DNA of 12,788 nucleotides from an uncultured Veillonella sp. (GCA_900757715.1 CAAEOZ010000079.1:1-12788), one strand, 5' to 3'; shown: positions 1 through 8,402, counted from the first letter of the stretch. The notes: a model not told the origin generated them from the sequence alone. Made by a program: numbers and translations.

Positions 1-64
1 CATATACGGTTTTCAACATGGCTATAATCTTCTCTTCTGTTTTTAAACGGGTATCTGCATCCAT
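1..64 (-). CDS. N-terminal fragment of a probable MIP18/DUF59 (SufT-like) Fe-S assembly protein
   Basis: Reading the minus strand from the ATG at 64-62 gives 21 open codons up to the window edge: M-D-A-D-T-R-L-K, then TEEKIIAMLKTVY. The TEEKII-LKTVY pattern resembles the start of Bacteroidetes DUF59/MIP18-family proteins, where the next residues are usually DPEIPVN. Those proteins help mature or transfer iron-sulfur clusters in the cytoplasm. The family call rests on only about 13 informative residues and the diagnostic DPE motif lies outside the window, so it is tentative. The start is well supported: a promoter at 116-85 places transcription about 15 nt upstream, and a purine-rich GAGAG stretch sits just before the ATG. 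The gene points the same way as the Sus-like operon but has its own promoter, so it is probably an independent housekeeping unit that marks the left border of the locus. Confidence 0.6.
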   Translation of the reverse strand, partial: MDADTRLKTEEKIIAMLKTVY

Positions 65-84
65 ATCTCTCGTTGTTTTAATTG

Positions 85-116
85 CAAATTTAATGATTTC
101 GCAACAGTATACCAAA
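85..116 (-). promoter_or_regulatory. Bacteroidetes-type promoter of the DUF59-like gene
   Basis: On the minus strand TTTG (116-113) is followed by 20 nt and then TAAATTTG (92-85). This matches both the -33 and -7 elements of the Bacteroides primary sigma factor (TTTG, 19-21 nt, TAnnTTTG). Transcription would start near 78-80, giving a leader of about 15 nt before the ATG at 64. Confidence 0.7.
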
Positions 117-120
117 CGTT

Positions 121-138
121 TCTACAGATATCTACAGA
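121..138. repeat. Tandem 8-bp direct repeat next to the -33 box
   Basis: TCTACAGA occurs at 121-128 and again at 131-138, one helical turn apart. It lies immediately upstream of the -33 box of the leftmost gene. The spacing suits a regulator or upstream-element contact, but the repeat is short and no function can be assigned from sequence. Confidence 0.4.
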
Positions 139-151
139 AGGCTTTCCAAAA

Positions 152-186
152 GCGTGCAGGCGATATTTACTTTAACTAAAGCACGC
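152..186 (-). terminator. Candidate terminator of the Sus-like operon
   Basis: GCGTGC (152-157) and GCACGC (181-186) form a 6-bp GC-rich inverted repeat around a 23-nt loop. Inside the loop, CTTTA and TAAAG (170-181, sharing the edge of one arm) could form a small inner stem. On the minus strand the stem is followed by TTTTGG; on the plus strand by ACCG and six T. It lies between the GH115 stop and the next promoter, where the operon transcript should end. The long loop and short T tract make it a moderate candidate only. Confidence 0.35.
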
Positions 187-293
187 ACCGTTTTTTGTAG
201 AATAAAATTCTTTTTTGATATTATAAAATCAATTTCTATATTTATCATAAATAAAAAATACTGTTGAAAAGAGAAACTTAATGAAATAGTCGG

Positions 294-443
294 TTAGTTT
301 GAAAACCATACCGATAAGCGTCCAAAAGAGATGTAGATAAGCAAAAGGAAAACGCATTGCCCGAAAAACACTCTAGACACCGTTTTTAACAATTTCACCA
401 CTAAATTCCGTTCAACCATTGTTGTAAAGAAAAAACTCGCCAT
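294..443 (-). CDS. Doubtful 49-codon ORF with a hydrophobic stretch
   Basis: From the ATG at 443-441 the minus strand stays open for 49 codons to TAA at 296-294. The predicted peptide starts MASFFFTTMVERN, and its second half is hydrophobic (CVFLLLIYISFG around residues 30-41), so it could span a membrane once. No Shine-Dalgarno sequence or TAnnTTTG promoter box precedes it. It lies downstream of GH115 in the same direction, so it could ride on the operon transcript. An open frame of this length is expected by chance in A+T-rich DNA. I do not recognise it and consider it more likely spurious than real. Confidence 0.15.
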   Translation of the reverse strand: MASFFFTTMVERNLVVKLLKTVSRVFFGQCVFLLLIYISFGRLSVWFSN

Positions 444-573
444 CGATATCACTTTTGTCAATAACGAGCTATTTCTGTTTTTTATATCATTTCAAATCCA
501 TATTATTTAACGTCATGTGATTCACAAACACGACCAGTCTTAATCCTTATTTTATCCTCAGAAATCCAACTAA

Positions 574-3477
574 CTATCGTACAATTGTAGTTTCTGGTCC
601 AAGATAAGAACGTTTCATTCCCCCCATATCTATCACAACTTTTTGGATAATCATACCAGGGTCAGAACATATCAATTTCAAAGTATGCTTGCCCGGCTTA
701 TCAATATTCAGGGTTACAGCGTTTATCGTACTGTTACGATATACATTCTCCCTCCATTCACCTGAATATTCTTTTGCATTATTCGAAGCATATTTCAACA
801 AGCCATTATCTATCATTATACCAAAGCAAGTGCCACGTTCCGAATTCACCGGAAAGACAGGTAATGCATACGTATAAACCGTTACCGAACCAGCATTAAA
901 AGTATAAAAATCATATTCCACCTTGGCAGCCTCCCCGGAACGGCGTGGATTTTGGACTGGTTCTACGGCCTCTCCTAATTGTATGCACTGGTTCTCATAG
1001 CCCAATCCCTTTATGACTTTTATCTTTATATCTTCATTCTCCACTTTTCTATGGTATTTTCCCGGATTGATAGATACACAGCCATTATCTTCCACATACC
1101 ATCCTTTCAACTCGCCCACTGTAGGATAAGCAGGATTGAAAACCGGTAAGTAGACCTTTTCCTGACGACCGCCGGATATAACCTCTATTTCACCCGTTAT
1201 CCTTTCCCCTACCGGAACTTTCACCCAATCTACAGATACAATAATCCGTTCTTGCAACTGAGTAGTTCCGTTCTGTCTGCTGAGTTTGATCCAGGAATCA
1301 GAAGTTTTGGCATTCCACGTGAACGCTTGCTTTCCTACATTGTACAATTCAATAAAAGATTCTTTCCGGGTATAAGGATTTACGCAAGGAAGCACATTCA
1401 ATGTAGTCTTTCCCAAAGGGGAATCCTGTTCCGGAAGAAAAATCCGCATTTCTGCTTTTTGAGGTACATCGATAGTCGTCAGCGGAGGCATCTTCTGATA
1501 GGTGGCAGTCCATCCGGGTGCCAAAGCCATCATATGATTCCATTTACCATTAAGCAGGGAATTGTATTTATCGGTATAATAATCTATGCTATCATGATAG
1601 GATTTGACTCTATCGGCCAAATAGTTGGTTGCTGTACGTCCCTGACGCGCATACCATCTGTTTTGCTGCGCGACCAGCATTTTCTTGTTCATAAGTGCCG
1701 CTCCTTTCACTGGATAGAAAACCAACTCATAAAAAGCAGCCTTATGGGATTCTGGCAACGCGTTCCATATCTTTTCGCTTTTATCAGAAATACGGTCATA
1801 CTCTTGTATTCTGCCTTCTGCCTCATTATAATTTATAAAAGAGAAGTCAGTATCCGTCATCCTCTCCTGAACATGTTCATTATTCCATTCATATCCCCAT
1901 CCCATTGCCTCCGGCTTGTGCTGGAAGCCCAAATGATAATAGCTATTCATTACATCTTCAATGTCTTCCCTATACCTTTCACCGAATATGGAAACCAGAA
2001 AGTCCACCTGATGATTGTTTATGTTATCAAAATCGAACTTATCAATATCCCAGGCCATGTCCAAAAAAGTTTTCATACCCAGCTCACCCGGTTTGATATC
2101 TCCTACATTCAATAACCAATAGCGTTTTGCTCCAGTATCATAAGCCTTACGCATTTCCTCAAACATCAATGCCGGAGGAGTTGTATTCAACCATAAATAG
2201 TCATGCGGTTCGCCTAAATATGAAATATGATAATATACGCCCGCCCCACCTCTACGGCTTCTTTCTTCCTTATTGTTCAACCGTTTGATATATCCGAAAT
2301 TATCATCCGGCCAAACCAGCATGATGTCTTCTGGAAGCCTCAACCCTCTTTCGTAGATATCAAGCACTTCTTTATAGGGAACAAAAATCTGAGGTATAGA
2401 GTCAATAGGAGAATCTATATGTTTCTTCAAAATACCTCTTTGGTCAGCAATAACCTCCTGCACCAGGTTGACTTCTTTATCTTTGGGAACACCTACGAGC
2501 CCGGCATCATGAATACCACGCATAGCAATCGTATAAATATTCTCATATGGGGCATTCTCCAATACTCGTTGGTCTAGCATCTTATTTATTCCTTCTTTGT
2601 TAGTCATATAATTCCATTCTCCCATTATTTTCTTATCCCACTCCGTTACGTTATTAAAAAGTAACGGTTCGCAATGGGAAGTGCTCATTATAATTCCATA
2701 ACTATCTGCCACCAACTTATTCTCGGGATACTTATTAAAAGCGCCCGAAGAAGGATGCATTGCAGGTGCCAGCATATTGCCTTTCATCCTGAGAATCAGT
2801 TCACATACCTTAGCATAAGTTTTAGGTCCGATGTCACCCAATTCTTTATCAAACGTCCTTCCGGCCCAAGGAGTTATTCCCCAACCTTCATCATTAATAA
2901 AGATACCTCTGTACTGAACAGAGGGTGCCTGAGAAACATAGTTTATATGCTCAACATATAATTGGGACTTTCTTTTCGTCGGCACATCAGCCCACCAGTA
3001 CAAAGGAGACACCCCTATGGCCTCCGACAATGTAAATACGCCGTAGGCTGTGCCACGCCTGTCGCATCCGGCAATGACAAGTACTTTTTTCACCCCTTTG
3101 ACCGGAGCATCTATCGTTTTAACGACAAACTGTTCCCAACCACCACGAATGGCAGATACATCCAATAGCCCCTTTGCCACCAATCGGTCAACAAAAGCAT
3201 TATGTCCCACCGTTCCCACAACAACGGCATATTCCGAAGAAACCTTTTTAGAAGAAACAGACACTTTCTTATCAGTCACCCGCTTTATATCTTCAGCCAA
3301 AAGACAAGCTGTTTTTTCTACTACACCATAATCCCGGGCATCATAATAAATCACTGTTTCATGAGAAGACACTAACGGAAAGGCTGCCCCACCTCCAGTT
3401 TTCTTAACAATAATCTGTCCCCAGCATATCGCCGGAAGAAACATAAATATGAATACGAACCAAAATCTCATCATCAT
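574..3477 (-). CDS. GH115 alpha-glucuronidase (xylan alpha-1,2-(4-O-methyl)glucuronidase family)
   Basis: This 967-residue exported enzyme probably removes terminal (4-O-methyl-)D-glucuronic acid from xylan-type oligosaccharides, the known GH115 activity. Residues 1-20 form a signal peptide with a likely cut near CWG/Q. The cysteine at 18 is not in a lipobox, so a soluble periplasmic enzyme is inferred. An alpha/beta N-terminal domain (about 25-185) precedes the catalytic barrel (about 188-485). Family motifs visible are FINDEGWG (193-200), STSHCEP (265-271), MRGIHDAG (319-326), a glutamate at 370, WPDDNFGY (389-396) and VYYHISY (414-420). From memory, D196, H268, R320, D324, E370, N393 and H417 match active-site residues reported for Bacteroides ovatus BoAgu115A. 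A helical region (about 490-650), a beta domain (about 670-785) and a C-terminal domain (about 788-967) follow; the length is normal for the family. Three consecutive ATG codons open the gene; the first is used here. It lies 109 nt after susD, beyond a strong hairpin. Confidence 0.93.
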   Translation of the reverse strand: MMMRFWFVFIFMFLPAICWGQIIVKKTGGGAAFPLVSSHETVIYYDARDYGVVEKTACLLAEDIKRVTDKKVSVSSKKVSSEYAVVVGTVGHNAFVDRLVAKGLLDVSAIRGGWEQFVVKTIDAPVKGVKKVLVIAGCDRRGTAYGVFTLSEAIGVSPLYWWADVPTKRKSQLYVEHINYVSQAPSVQYRGIFINDEGWGITPWAGRTFDKELGDIGPKTYAKVCELILRMKGNMLAPAMHPSSGAFNKYPENKLVADSYGIIMSTSHCEPLLFNNVTEWDKKIMGEWNYMTNKEGINKMLDQRVLENAPYENIYTIAMRGIHDAGLVGVPKDKEVNLVQEVIADQRGILKKHIDSPIDSIPQIFVPYKEVLDIYERGLRLPEDIMLVWPDDNFGYIKRLNNKEERSRRGGAGVYYHISYLGEPHDYLWLNTTPPALMFEEMRKAYDTGAKRYWLLNVGDIKPGELGMKTFLDMAWDIDKFDFDNINNHQVDFLVSIFGERYREDIEDVMNSYYHLGFQHKPEAMGWGYEWNNEHVQERMTDTDFSFINYNEAEGRIQEYDRISDKSEKIWNALPESHKAAFYELVFYPVKGAALMNKKMLVAQQNRWYARQGRTATNYLADRVKSYHDSIDYYTDKYNSLLNGKWNHMMALAPGWTATYQKMPPLTTIDVPQKAEMRIFLPEQDSPLGKTTLNVLPCVNPYTRKESFIELYNVGKQAFTWNAKTSDSWIKLSRQNGTTQLQERIIVSVDWVKVPVGERITGEIEVISGGRQEKVYLPVFNPAYPTVGELKGWYVEDNGCVSINPGKYHRKVENEDIKIKVIKGLGYENQCIQLGEAVEPVQNPRRSGEAAKVEYDFYTFNAGSVTVYTYALPVFPVNSERGTCFGIMIDNGLLKYASNNAKEYSGEWRENVYRNSTINAVTLNIDKPGKHTLKLICSDPGMIIQKVVIDMGGMKRSYLGPETTIVR

Positions 3478-3502
3478 ATAAATTATATTTTAATTACTAT
3501 TG

Positions 3503-3532
3503 ATTGTGTGTCTGCAAATGCAGACACACAAT
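3503..3532 (-). promoter_or_regulatory. Perfect 13-bp hairpin between susD and the GH115 gene
   Basis: Arms ATTGTGTGTCTGC (3503-3515) and GCAGACACACAAT (3520-3532) are exact reverse complements around a 4-nt loop (AAAT, 3516-3519). The hairpin lies 54 nt after the susD stop and 25 nt before the GH115 start, inside the operon transcript. On the minus strand it is followed by CAATAGTAATT, with no run of T, so it is not a canonical intrinsic terminator. It may stabilise the 3' end of susCD mRNA, attenuate read-through, or bind a protein. The structure is certain; the role is inferred. Confidence 0.75.
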
Positions 3533-3586
3533 GATTAAAAACAACATACCCTCTATTCTTAATGCCTAATATTATACCTATCTACT

Positions 3587-5257
3587 TTATTCATATCCGG
3601 GATTCTGCTCCAACACAGCTCCTCTATTCGCTTCTATTTCCTTATAAGGTATCGGCCATAATTCATAATGCTTTTTCATCTCCTTGGCATAATAGGGGTT
3701 GCATTTCATCACGCGGTCATAAAGTTTTCCCATTCTCATCAACGTTATTCTACGTCTTTCTTCTACGCCCAACTCTCTCATCCTCTCATCTAGAATATAA
3801 TCCAAGGTTACCTGAGATGTCAATACCGGTTTCGCATGAGCCCTATTGCGAATAACATTGATATCAGCTGCTGCTTTGTCCTTATCATTTAAAGCCAGAT
3901 ATGCCTCGGCACGCAGCAAGTAAGTCTCGGCAAGCCTAAACATATATTGATCCGTATATGTAGCCCCAGCTCCACTGTTAAGCGCAAAAGTTTTGGAATT
4001 GGAATACAAACCTTCCGGATGATTGTATGGAGTAGTACACTTGGACTGATATGCATAGAGCGAACGTGAGGGAACTGTAACCCCTACCGGCGGATTCTGA
4101 GTATCAATAGTATCCCCGTAAAGTTTGGCATACTCTTTATTATGAACCGCAAACTTTCTCACAAAATTATGGTTTGCATTTCTCATATCTCCATAAAAAT
4201 CATCTTTCCATATCTCATCACTGAAATATCGGGTTGAAATGGCCCAGCCTATACCACGGCCTCCGGTATAGTCACCAATCGGCCAACTGAAAGGATTCAT
4301 TCCATGTGCTTTCACGTCACGTACCATCGGAGCATGATGCCTTTCCAAAGTATATGTCTGGTCTTTAGCCGTCAAAGAACCACTTCCACCGGGGGTGTCA
4401 GTTTCAATCTGAATAACCCAGATTCCTTCTGTGTTTCCAGAACCTCTGTTCTGATTGTTTTTTCGGAATAAATCCCAATATACATCTCCCGGAACTTCAT
4501 TGGCTCTGGAACCAAAACGATTGTACATCAGTCCGGTAGCCGGATCATCGATGACCGTTGTGGCAGCATCCACCGCTTTCTGATATTGAGCCGTTGCCAA
4601 ATAAAGTTCTGAGAGTAAATGATATGCTGCTGTATTAGACACTTCTCCATCCTGCACACTGGACAAACTGGGTAAATAAGTAGCCGCAAACTCTACATCT
4701 GAAATAGCCTGTTCCAACACCTCTTCTTTGGATGCCCTGACATAATCAAACTTAGGCCCGACGACTTCCGTCAATAAAAGAGGTACCCCACCGTACAGAT
4801 AAGCCAAGGTCCTGTATGCAAATCCTCTAAAGAAACGGGCTTTGGCTTCGGCAATCACCTTTTGTTCCTCCGATACTTCTGAAACAGGCAGACGGTCGAT
4901 AATAGTATTAGCCGTTGATATGGTATGATAAAGCAATGACCAGTGTACCGATGCAATATTACCAGTTGAATGATAAGCTGAAATCATATTCGAATGCCGT
5001 TCCGTACCGTTCGGTTCGCCATCATAGACAATGTCCGTGCCGTAAAGGTAGTCCATCGGACGATTTTCATCCCTGCTATAGAATTCCCTTCTCACCAGGT
5101 AATAGAGATTATTTACAGAACAATCAATATCCTCTTGGGTAAGAAAAGAATTGGTTGCACTCATAAAATCCAAAGGCTTCTCATCCAAAAAAGAACTGCT
5201 GCACGAACCCAGCACTGCTGAAAGCAACAAGGTAATAATATATATTTTTATTTTCAT
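3587..5257 (-). CDS. SusD/RagB-family surface glycan-binding lipoprotein
   Basis: This 556-residue protein is the outer-membrane lipoprotein that lids the SusC channel and binds glycan at the cell surface. A signal peptide ends in a lipobox, VLGSC, with the acylated cysteine at residue 19. SusD-family landmarks are the RFFRGFAYRTLAYLYGGVPLL segment (about 141-161), TPR-like helices at 208-236 and 438-475 (RLAETYLLRAEAYLALND at 441-458), ILDERMRELGVEE (488-500) with a following RRR, and the LWPIPYKEI...QNPGY terminus (533-555). Length is typical for the family. The start lies 11 nt after the susC stop, so the two are surely co-transcribed and probably translated in close coupling. The ligand cannot be read from sequence; the neighbouring GH115 suggests a glucuronic-acid-bearing oligosaccharide. 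The name SusD is used for the family and does not imply starch as substrate. Confidence 0.95.
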   Translation of the reverse strand: MKIKIYIITLLLSAVLGSCSSSFLDEKPLDFMSATNSFLTQEDIDCSVNNLYYLVRREFYSRDENRPMDYLYGTDIVYDGEPNGTERHSNMISAYHSTGNIASVHWSLLYHTISTANTIIDRLPVSEVSEEQKVIAEAKARFFRGFAYRTLAYLYGGVPLLLTEVVGPKFDYVRASKEEVLEQAISDVEFAATYLPSLSSVQDGEVSNTAAYHLLSELYLATAQYQKAVDAATTVIDDPATGLMYNRFGSRANEVPGDVYWDLFRKNNQNRGSGNTEGIWVIQIETDTPGGSGSLTAKDQTYTLERHHAPMVRDVKAHGMNPFSWPIGDYTGGRGIGWAISTRYFSDEIWKDDFYGDMRNANHNFVRKFAVHNKEYAKLYGDTIDTQNPPVGVTVPSRSLYAYQSKCTTPYNHPEGLYSNSKTFALNSGAGATYTDQYMFRLAETYLLRAEAYLALNDKDKAAADINVIRNRAHAKPVLTSQVTLDYILDERMRELGVEERRRITLMRMGKLYDRVMKCNPYYAKEMKKHYELWPIPYKEIEANRGAVLEQNPGYE

Positions 5258-5268
5258 AATAAATCAGA

Positions 5269-8235
5269 TTAATAAGTAAGACTAACACCAAAAGAAAAAC
5301 TTCTCATTACCGGTCTGTCCGAATAAGTACTTCCAGCTTCTGGGTCCCAACCATGCCATTTTGTAAAAGTCAGCAGGTTTTTCCCACTGAAAAACAGATC
5401 AATTTCATTCAAACCAACCTTGTTCGTAACAGACTTCGGAAAAGCATAAGACAATGAAACATCCTGCAACCGTACAAAGCTCCGGTCTTCATATACCGTA
5501 GGAGTTATTTTCGGGGTACTAATGGAGCGTGCATAGACTGCATCCGGATTACGTGGTGACCAGTAATCCCATGCACTTATACGATTCCAGCGCAGATTAT
5601 TCTGATCTCTGACCAACGAAGAAGAGTTGGCTGCCAGATATCCATCCTTTCCTCCTTGAACAGAATTGATAAAGAAACTAAGTGTGAAGTTCTTATACTC
5701 TAACGTATTCATAATACCAAATCGGTAAGCCGGATCTCCTTTACCTAAAATGACACGGTCTTCAGGAGTTATTTCTCCCTCTCCGGTCATATCAACAATA
5801 CGATAATTACCCGGATAGAAACCGGCAGGTATATCATCACCCAACTGATAAATGCCATCTACTACATACCCATATACCGCAGATATGGGCTGGCCTATAA
5901 ACAGATTACTGGATATGTTATCATCCTCTATGCCATCTCCATCATTATCTTCTCCTGTTAAAGTTACGATCTTATTGGAGTTTGTCGAAAAATTGAGTGA
6001 AGTAGTCCATTTAAAATCAGAAGTCTGTATATTCTTCGAAGTGAGAATAAATTCGAAACCCTTGTTCTTGATTTTTCCAAGATTAGAAGCTATCTTTGAA
6101 AATCCCGTAATATCGGGCAAAGCCACATCATACAATAAGTCTTTCGTTGTTGTCGAATAGTATTCTACAGAACCGGTGAGTCTTTGTCCCAGAATTGTAA
6201 AATCAAGACCTAAATTTATCCCTGCTGTTTTTTCCCATTTCAGATTACTATTTCCCAAAGCCGAAATCTCCTGTCCGATTACAGGCTTTCCACCATCACC
6301 AAAAATATATCTGATTTCAGAAGCCACAGTGGACAAAGATTTGTATCTGCTGGTCTGATTTCCGCTGATACCATATCCCCCACGCAGTTTCAGATAATCA
6401 ATCCAAGGTATTTTAAAGAAAGGCTCTTCTGAGATAATCCACCCTAAAGCTATGGAAGGGAAAGTCGCATATTTATTATTCGCCGCAAATCCCGAAAAAC
6501 CATCTCTACGCACTGTACCCGTTATCAAATACTGGTCCATCAAACGATAACTGACCCTGGCCATCTGATAACAAAGAGCCTCTCTCCAAGCATCCGAATA
6601 TACATAGCGCGTTGTTGCCTGTTCCAGACTATTATAGCCCAATGTCATGCGTGTAAATCCCTGTCCCAAAGCCTTTGTATAATCGTATTTACGCTCCGAA
6701 GCCCCATACAATAATGTAGCATCAATATGATGTTCGCCAAATGTAGCATTGTAAGCCAGAATATTGTCTATAGTATAATCATAGTAGCCGGTATGCTCTT
6801 TATAAGCCTCTCCTTGCAGATTGTATCCATACTGGCTGGCCTGAAAATGATTGTCTATCCTATAGTTATTACCAAAATTCAATCGATACACTAACCCTTT
6901 AAGAGGCAATTTTATTTCAGATGATATATTACCGAAAAAATAATTATGACGCTCGTAATCATCAATATCTGATCCCATAAAAGGATTGGTATCCAATGTA
7001 TTAAAAGGATATGGCTTTATCTTACCATCTGCGTCATAAGGTTCAATCAATGGAGATTGGGTTATCAGATTCCACAAACCCGGCTCCGCACCATCCTGAT
7101 TCACAAATGCACCAAAAGTCTGAATTCCTATTTTCCACCAGGGAGCTATTTCCGCATTCAAATTCAGACGAATGCTGTTTCTTTTAAAATCATCATTTAC
7201 AATAAATCCACGTTGATCCGTATTGGAGTACGAAAGCATATAATTGATGGATTTACTGCCACCGGATATATTAAAACGGTTTTCAAACAAATGCCCGCTT
7301 TGTGTTCCTTCGTTCCACCAGTTATAATTATAAGGACTGATATTTCCATTTTCATCCCTCAACGGAGCATCCGGCAATTTAGACGCTAGATCAAAGTCCG
7401 GATTAGGAGTAGTATAATCAGGCCCAAGGAAAGCCTCTGTATAATAGAAGTCTCTGACATTATCCAGATACTCTTCACGATTCATCGGACGATAATTGTG
7501 GGTCGGGTTAGAAAACGTATAACTGCTGGAGAAACTGATTTTCGGTTTTCCTTCCACACCTTTCTTAGTGGTAATCATAACTACTCCATTGGCTGCTTGT
7601 GCACCATATACAGCAGTAGAACTTGCATCTTTCAGGATATCAATAGATTCAATGTCATCAGGATTTATAGAAGATAACGAACTTGTATAAATGATTCCGT
7701 CCAAAATAACCAAAACATCTTTGTTTCCTCCCAAAGTATTCGTACCACGGATAGACATGGACGGAGTACCTCCCGAATTGGTCACCTGCCCAATATTAAG
7801 TCCCGGAACATTCCCTTGCAAAGATTGCAACACATTTGAGTTGGGAGACCTTTTCAACGTTTTAATATCTGCTCGTATAACGGCACCCGTCAAGTCAGTT
7901 TTACGTTGTGTTCCATATCCTACTACTACCACTTCATCCAATGCCTTCACATCTTCTATCAAACGTATATTAACAACCTTTCTATTTTTCACAGGCACTT
8001 CCTGAGTAATAAAACCAATATAAGAAACAACCAAAATATCATTCGGAGCAGCTTGAAGATGATAATTGCCATCTATATCTGTTATAGTACCGGTATCCTT
8101 ACCTTTCACCTTTACATTCACACCAATAATCGATTCACCGGATGTATCCGTGATTTGCCCTTTGATATTCAAATCTTGCGCAAAACCGGACATTGCGAAA
8201 AAAAACAAGAAAATCCAAATAAGAAAATGTTTCAT
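5269..8235 (-). CDS. SusC/RagA-family TonB-dependent outer-membrane transporter
   Basis: This 988-residue protein forms the outer-membrane barrel that imports oligosaccharides captured by SusD, energised by TonB. The signal peptide (1-19) is likely cut at GFA/Q. A carboxypeptidase-D-regulatory-like domain follows (about 23-98, with GQITDTSGESIIGVNV near its start). A TonB-box region DEVVVVGYG (100-108) comes next, then the plug (about 112-226) with the SusC signatures LQGNVPGLNI (140-149), SIRG (161-164), VLVILDG (174-180) and NPDDIESIDILKDASSTAVYG (191-211). The rest is a beta-barrel ending in SFGVSLTY with a terminal aromatic residue. There is no N-terminal STN domain, so control through an anti-sigma/ECF pair is not expected; this agrees with the adjacent HTCS. 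It is the first gene of the operon, with a predicted leader of about 150 nt. Confidence 0.96.
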   Translation of the reverse strand: MKHFLIWIFLFFFAMSGFAQDLNIKGQITDTSGESIIGVNVKVKGKDTGTITDIDGNYHLQAAPNDILVVSYIGFITQEVPVKNRKVVNIRLIEDVKALDEVVVVGYGTQRKTDLTGAVIRADIKTLKRSPNSNVLQSLQGNVPGLNIGQVTNSGGTPSMSIRGTNTLGGNKDVLVILDGIIYTSSLSSINPDDIESIDILKDASSTAVYGAQAANGVVMITTKKGVEGKPKISFSSSYTFSNPTHNYRPMNREEYLDNVRDFYYTEAFLGPDYTTPNPDFDLASKLPDAPLRDENGNISPYNYNWWNEGTQSGHLFENRFNISGGSKSINYMLSYSNTDQRGFIVNDDFKRNSIRLNLNAEIAPWWKIGIQTFGAFVNQDGAEPGLWNLITQSPLIEPYDADGKIKPYPFNTLDTNPFMGSDIDDYERHNYFFGNISSEIKLPLKGLVYRLNFGNNYRIDNHFQASQYGYNLQGEAYKEHTGYYDYTIDNILAYNATFGEHHIDATLLYGASERKYDYTKALGQGFTRMTLGYNSLEQATTRYVYSDAWREALCYQMARVSYRLMDQYLITGTVRRDGFSGFAANNKYATFPSIALGWIISEEPFFKIPWIDYLKLRGGYGISGNQTSRYKSLSTVASEIRYIFGDGGKPVIGQEISALGNSNLKWEKTAGINLGLDFTILGQRLTGSVEYYSTTTKDLLYDVALPDITGFSKIASNLGKIKNKGFEFILTSKNIQTSDFKWTTSLNFSTNSNKIVTLTGEDNDGDGIEDDNISSNLFIGQPISAVYGYVVDGIYQLGDDIPAGFYPGNYRIVDMTGEGEITPEDRVILGKGDPAYRFGIMNTLEYKNFTLSFFINSVQGGKDGYLAANSSSLVRDQNNLRWNRISAWDYWSPRNPDAVYARSISTPKITPTVYEDRSFVRLQDVSLSYAFPKSVTNKVGLNEIDLFFSGKNLLTFTKWHGWDPEAGSTYSDRPVMRSFSFGVSLTY

Positions 8236-8361
8236 AAAATAATAGTGATTTAAAATTAACTACTTAAACTAATTCATTATGTTTTTCACAAGCAGAAATT
8301 AAAAAGAACTGTAACTCTTATGTGCTTCTCATAGGCTATCATTTTAAGGTTTCACATAGCA

Positions 8362-8379
8362 TGGAGAATTAGCTCTCCA
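8362..8379 (-). promoter_or_regulatory. Small hairpin at the 5' end of the predicted susC leader
   Basis: TGGAGA (8362-8367) and TCTCCA (8374-8379) are exact reverse complements around ATTAGC. If transcription starts near 8388, as the -7 box implies, this stem would sit within the first 10-30 nt of the susC mRNA. There it could protect the 5' end or affect early elongation. The alternative is a DNA-level binding site downstream of the promoter. Confidence 0.4.
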
Positions 8380-8394
8380 AAAGATTTCACCGAA

Positions 8395-8402
8395 CAAAGG
8401 TA
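8395..8402 (-). promoter_or_regulatory. -7 box of the susC operon promoter
   Basis: The minus strand reads TACCTTTG, an exact match to the TAnnTTTG element of Bacteroides promoters. It is the only such match facing susC in this intergenic region. No TTTG lies 19-21 nt upstream; the sequence near 8422-8430 is unlike the -33 element. A good -7 box with a poor -33 box fits a promoter that depends on an activator, here presumably the divergent HTCS. It places the start near 8388 and gives a leader of about 150 nt. Confidence 0.55.

Larger units (their letters stand above)
65..573. other. Intergenic region, 509 nt
   Basis: This is the gap between the GH115 stop and the leftmost gene. Nothing in it reads as a convincing protein gene. 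It holds the promoter at 85-116, the direct repeat at 121-138, the candidate terminator at 152-186 and a doubtful small ORF at 294-443. An 11-nt palindrome, TGTGATTCACA, lies at 516-526, 48 nt beyond the GH115 stop, without a T tract. Much of 190-280 is strongly A+T rich. No tRNA, insertion-sequence end or CRISPR-like repeat was seen. Confidence 0.6.

Noticed and set aside
196..216. AGAAT-AAA-ATTCT followed by six T, resembling a plus-strand terminator
   Set aside because: The stem has five weak pairs with one G-C at most per arm, and no plus-strand gene precedes it.
364..387. AAAAAC ... GTTTTT inverted repeat with a TCTAGA palindrome inside the loop
   Set aside because: The arms are mostly A/T homopolymer with a 12-nt loop, a common chance event in A+T-rich intergenic DNA, and no gene end lies next to it.
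516..526. TGTGATTCACA palindrome resembling half-sites of a CRP operator
   Set aside because: The spacer is 1 nt instead of the 6 nt of a CRP site, and it lies downstream of a gene and not at a promoter.
1252..2115. 287-codon open frame on the plus strand inside the GH115 gene
   Set aside because: It is antisense to a well-supported catalytic gene, has no recognisable motif, and reads as low-complexity hydrophobic and basic sequence typical of a complementary-strand shadow.
3418..3477. Lipoprotein reading of the GH115 signal peptide (cysteine at residue 18)
   Set aside because: The residues before the cysteine are L-P-A-I. A lipobox needs a small residue such as G, A or S at -1, so isoleucine there makes lipidation unlikely.
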